Below are positions 38,878-41,219 of a stretch of DNA of 41,219 nucleotides, one piece after another. The stretch covers positions 1 through 41,219 of the forward strand of contig NZ_JAMLJL010000025.1 in the NCBI RefSeq assembly GCF_023634845.1, written 5' to 3'. This DNA comes from Flavobacterium amniphilum (GTDB lineage Bacteria; Bacteroidota; Bacteroidia; Flavobacteriales; Flavobacteriaceae). The position numbers and the translations under genes were made by a program. Every line of letters starts with the position of its first letter. Position 1 is the stretch's first letter. The notes beneath the pieces were generated by a model that searched no databases, had not been told where the DNA came from, and saw nothing but the letters and a program-made list of their open reading frames with translations.

Positions 38878-39591
38878 TTATGGATTTTCTAATTTAAACT
38901 TTACGCCAACTTCAGCACTGATCCTTATTTTTTCAAATTCGATGTCTTCGGATGTATATTCATATTTAGATTCTTTTATACTTGAAGCTCCACGGATTTG
39001 AATACCTGAGACTCTTCCAGCCAAAGAATTTATGGTATTGGTGTCTAAATCAGAAATGAAAATTGCATTGCCAACCTTTTGGTTTAAAGGTTTTGCCATG
39101 GATAAAGCGTTTGCATGTGCTTTTTTGACTGCTAAACTTTTAAGCTCAAGTTTAAGTTTTTCTGTTTTTGAATACTCTGTCTTTTCGAGAGTGATGTTCG
39201 AGATGTTTTCTTCTTCGAGACTTTGTATAACCGATCCGGCAGTTTTTGCATTATACACTGTCAGACTATATAATTTTGCTTTTTGTATGTCTTGTCGTTT
39301 AAGAAAATACTTTTTGAAGTTACTGGACAAATCAATCAAGACTAATTGTTTTTTTATATCAATCCCATTTGAATTTAATTTTTCAATCATTTTTGTTTCC
39401 AATTCGTCAACTGAAATTTTTCCTTTGGTATCTTTTTCGGAAATTAAAATAGTAAGGTAAATTTTATCGGGTATAACCAATGTGTCAATTTTAGCCGAAG
39501 TTTCAATATAAGACTGGTCAATAAAGTTTTTATTTTGAGAAAATGATTTTGTAATCAGTAAGAGGAGAATGGCAGAAAATATTTTTTTCAT
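38878..39591 (-). CDS. Exported SIMPL-domain (DUF541) protein with plug-like motif
   Basis: 237 residues with signal peptide MKKIFSAILLLLITKSFSQ. The SIMPL domain is a beta/alpha fold of the periplasmic YggE/BP26 family: YIETSAKIDTLVIPDKIYLTILISEKD, the VDELETKMIEKLNSNGI helix, SLTVYNAKTAGSVIQSLEEENI, KLELKSLAVKKAHANALSMAKPLNQKVG, and ISAEVGVKFKLEN at the end. In the variable loop before the last strand sits LAGRVSGIQIRGASSI (190-205), which closely resembles the plug-domain signature of SusC/RagA-type TonB receptors. SIMPL proteins are linked to envelope stress, but the biochemical function is unknown. It is bounded by palindromic repeats on both sides. Confidence 0.85.
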   Translation of the reverse strand: MKKIFSAILLLLITKSFSQNKNFIDQSYIETSAKIDTLVIPDKIYLTILISEKDTKGKISVDELETKMIEKLNSNGIDIKKQLVLIDLSSNFKKYFLKRQDIQKAKLYSLTVYNAKTAGSVIQSLEEENISNITLEKTEYSKTEKLKLELKSLAVKKAHANALSMAKPLNQKVGNAIFISDLDTNTINSLAGRVSGIQIRGASSIKESKYEYTSEDIEFEKIRISAEVGVKFKLENP

Positions 39592-39677
39592 TTTGTTTGA
39601 TTTTAGATTATTTCTTTAAGATGTGCTTTTTCTTCAAAAGGTTGGAATTAGAAAAATATTTTCTAATTTCTCCTGCT

Positions 39678-39761
39678 GCTGGGTGTGTCGCGCTCGTGCT
39701 TGTAATTTTGCGAATGACTATTTTTCTTTTTTGTTAGCACGAGCATTTCGCTAGCTCCAGC
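39678..39761. repeat. Palindromic repeat family B, copies 7 and 8 (degenerate)
   Basis: 39678-39700 (GTGTGTCGCGCTCGTGC) and 39735-39761 (GCACGAGCATTTCGCTAGC) fill the 181-bp gap between the SIMPL and NERD genes. Confidence 0.65.
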
Positions 39762-39772
39762 ATGGCTGGTAA

Positions 39773-40861
39773 TTATAGAATGCTCAATTTACAAGGTTCA
39801 TCTTTTGTTACGCAATATTTGAGTAAATAATCCGCGATATAAGTAACCTCTTCTTTTGAGAAGCATGGAGGAAAATAAGTAATGTATTTTACTAATTCAT
39901 TTAAAGAAAGAATCTTAACAAATTCGAATTCTCCTAATGGTTTGTGATTGATAAAAACAATTATATTCTTAATAGGAATTTTTCTTTTGCCCCAATGATG
40001 GTTTTTTAGTGTATTATTTGCTAATAACTTAAACAATGCAAAATTTGTTCTATGAACTTGCTTGACAGGAGAGCGCATGTCAATATTTTGTATCGAATTT
40101 TCACTCCAATTTTTTGTTTCTATAATAAAAACCCCTGATGGAGAAATTACAATATGATCAATTTGTATGGACTTTATGTAGCCTTTTTCTTTGCTGTTGA
40201 ATATTGGTGGTTGAAAATAGCAAGTAAAGTCATTTATTAAAGTATACTCGTCAGGTAATTTTGATAATGTTGTTTCTACTTTATGTTCACCAATTGCGCC
40301 ATAGATAAAACTTTTCAATTCTTTGATTATACTCCTTCTTTTGGAAAGATTTTGTAACTCATTTGAAGAACTTTGATTTACTGCGTTTTCAAAATCATTT
40401 TTTTCAAAATCATACCGAATATTTTTTTGCAATAGAACCTTGTTTTGTTTTCGGGATGTGATAAAAATATTTGCTCGGGTCAGAGTAGGAGCTGACCAAA
40501 TTTTTGTCCAAACAATAATGTTTAAGCCTAGGTCTTTAAATATGGTAAGGAGATTTGATTTTGGTAAGAATAATTTGTCTAATTGCTGATTTAGATTATC
40601 TAGTTTTAGTTTCAGCTTTTCATTTCGCTCAGTTTTGTATTTTGAAATTTCGTTAACCAAAATAACAATATCATCTTCAAGAACTTTTTTTTCTGTTTGA
40701 ACTGATAATCTATGTTTTAAGATTATTTGCTCTTCCGTAAAGGAATAGTTTTTTTCAAAATTTATTAAATCAGAAATGGAATTAAATTCATCAAAATTAT
40801 TTTTTGACAACTGAGATTCTATGTGACTCAATGCTCCAATTGTATTGTAAACTATACACAT
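39773..40861 (-). CDS. NERD-domain (nuclease-related) protein
   Basis: 362 residues. The C-terminal half is a NERD domain, a restriction-endonuclease-like fold: FIYGAIGEHKVETTLSKLPDEYTLINDF (conserved G188 and E192), then QIDHIVISPSGVFIIETKNW with the PD-(D/E)xK-type residues D235, E248 and K250. Downstream come a conserved Trp (HHWGKRKIPIKNIIVFIN) and the VKILSLNELVKYI segment. The N-terminal half (about 10-100) is a charged coiled coil (EKKVLEDDIVILVNEISKYKTERNEKLKLKLDNLNQQLDKL). There is no signal peptide. NERD proteins are inferred DNA-processing enzymes and are sometimes part of defence loci; no partner gene is visible here, though the window ends soon after. Confidence 0.85.
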   Translation of the reverse strand: MCIVYNTIGALSHIESQLSKNNFDEFNSISDLINFEKNYSFTEEQIILKHRLSVQTEKKVLEDDIVILVNEISKYKTERNEKLKLKLDNLNQQLDKLFLPKSNLLTIFKDLGLNIIVWTKIWSAPTLTRANIFITSRKQNKVLLQKNIRYDFEKNDFENAVNQSSSNELQNLSKRRSIIKELKSFIYGAIGEHKVETTLSKLPDEYTLINDFTCYFQPPIFNSKEKGYIKSIQIDHIVISPSGVFIIETKNWSENSIQNIDMRSPVKQVHRTNFALFKLLANNTLKNHHWGKRKIPIKNIIVFINHKPLGEFEFVKILSLNELVKYITYFPPCFSKEEVTYIADYLLKYCVTKDEPCKLSIL

Positions 40862-40988
40862 TTTCTGAAAGTTCTGTTGCTAACGTTCAACGGCTTGGCG
40901 ATAGTTGCGAAGCCAATGGAATGATTAATTACTATTAAAGATAAAGTTTTTCGTGAAGAAAAACGTTAAGTTGATTAAGTATCCTGTT

Positions 40989-41012
40989 AACGCGAGTGTC
41001 CCGCTCTTGACA
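40989..41012. repeat. Palindromic repeat family B, copy 9
   Basis: CGCGAGTGTCCCGCTCTTG core upstream of the NERD gene. Confidence 0.75.
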
Positions 41013-41063
41013 TAAAAGTTTTTTCAATAATATAACTCTTTAATAAAGTTTTCATTCTAGATT

Positions 41064-41090
41064 GGACACGAGCGGGACGCTCGCGCAGCG
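41064..41090. repeat. Palindromic repeat family B, copy 10
   Basis: GGACACGAGCGGGACGCTCG core followed by CGCAGCG. It is one of the best-preserved copies, in opposite orientation to copy 9. Confidence 0.83.
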
Positions 41091-41219
41091 AGGCAAAGTC
41101 AGGAGACTTTGCCTTTACTTTGAATTTGATAAAAAACTTTAAATTTATTCAAAGGAAAGCAGAGGTGAACTTTAGACTTTGCTGGATTAGAACCAAGCTA
41201 CGCATTAGTCCTCTGCCTT

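Larger units (their letters stand above)
40862..41219. other. Gene-free terminal stretch with repeats
   Basis: No supported gene. It contains two family B palindromes (40989-41012 and 41064-41090), a perfect 10-bp hairpin AGGCAAAGTC / GACTTTGCCT (41091-41100 with 41105-41114), and a longer spaced pair AAAGCAGAGG (41156-41165) and CCTCTGCCTT (41210-41219) that runs to the window edge, so the element may continue beyond it. Confidence 0.7.

Overview
The window is low-GC DNA from a member of the Bacteroidota, most likely Flavobacterium or a close relative in the Flavobacteriaceae. Three things point there: a type IX secretion / gliding locus (gldJ, porU, porV), two giant surface proteins with type B T9SS sorting domains, and promoter boxes of the TAnnTTTG type without Shine-Dalgarno sequences. 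Functions are read from motifs and family knowledge; no database search was run.

Layout. (1) 1-475: the end of an rRNA operon (5S rRNA) followed by two terminators, each trailed by the same 45-bp sequence. (2) 475-9.5 kb: nth, murF and gldJ on the minus strand, each of the last two with its own terminator, divergent from porU-porV on the plus strand. (3) 9.5-16.2 kb: housekeeping genes on the plus strand: cytidine deaminase, pyruvate dehydrogenase E1-alpha and E2, an exported M28 peptidase, an SDR oxidoreductase, a SprT-like protein and a mannose-1-phosphate guanylyltransferase. (4) 16.2-22.7 kb: two tandem paralogous T9SS cargo proteins of about 1,070 residues. (5) 22.7-24.1 kb: an intact IS3-family element whose transposase needs a -1 frameshift. 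It sits in the loop of what was a two-way terminator between the second surface protein and an Mla-type ABC transporter. (6) 24.2-27.2 kb: the MlaE/MlaF-like pair and a soluble hybrid histidine kinase. (7) 27.2-32 kb: a glycan locus (GT2, GT-B-like protein, FkbM methyltransferase, flippase). It is interrupted by a small four-helix-bundle gene whose start and stop codons both lie inside inverted heptamer arrays. (8) 32-41.2 kb: an accessory, repeat-rich stretch. It holds a fatty acid desaturase, a lipoprotein phosphatase, a PEBP-like protein, an AraC regulator, several unrecognised exported or membrane proteins, a SIMPL-domain protein and a NERD-domain protein, interspersed with at least three families of short palindromic repeats.

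How the genes work together. GldJ, PorU and PorV belong to the T9SS. PorV shuttles CTD-bearing cargo to the PorU sortase, and the two large proteins at 16.2-22.7 kb are probable clients of that system. The mannose guanylyltransferase and the glycan locus supply activated sugars and surface polysaccharide. The best candidates for something poorly described are the heptamer-bounded four-helix-bundle element (30102-30522), the dense palindromic repeats of the last 9 kb, and a TonB-plug-like signature in the SIMPL-domain protein.
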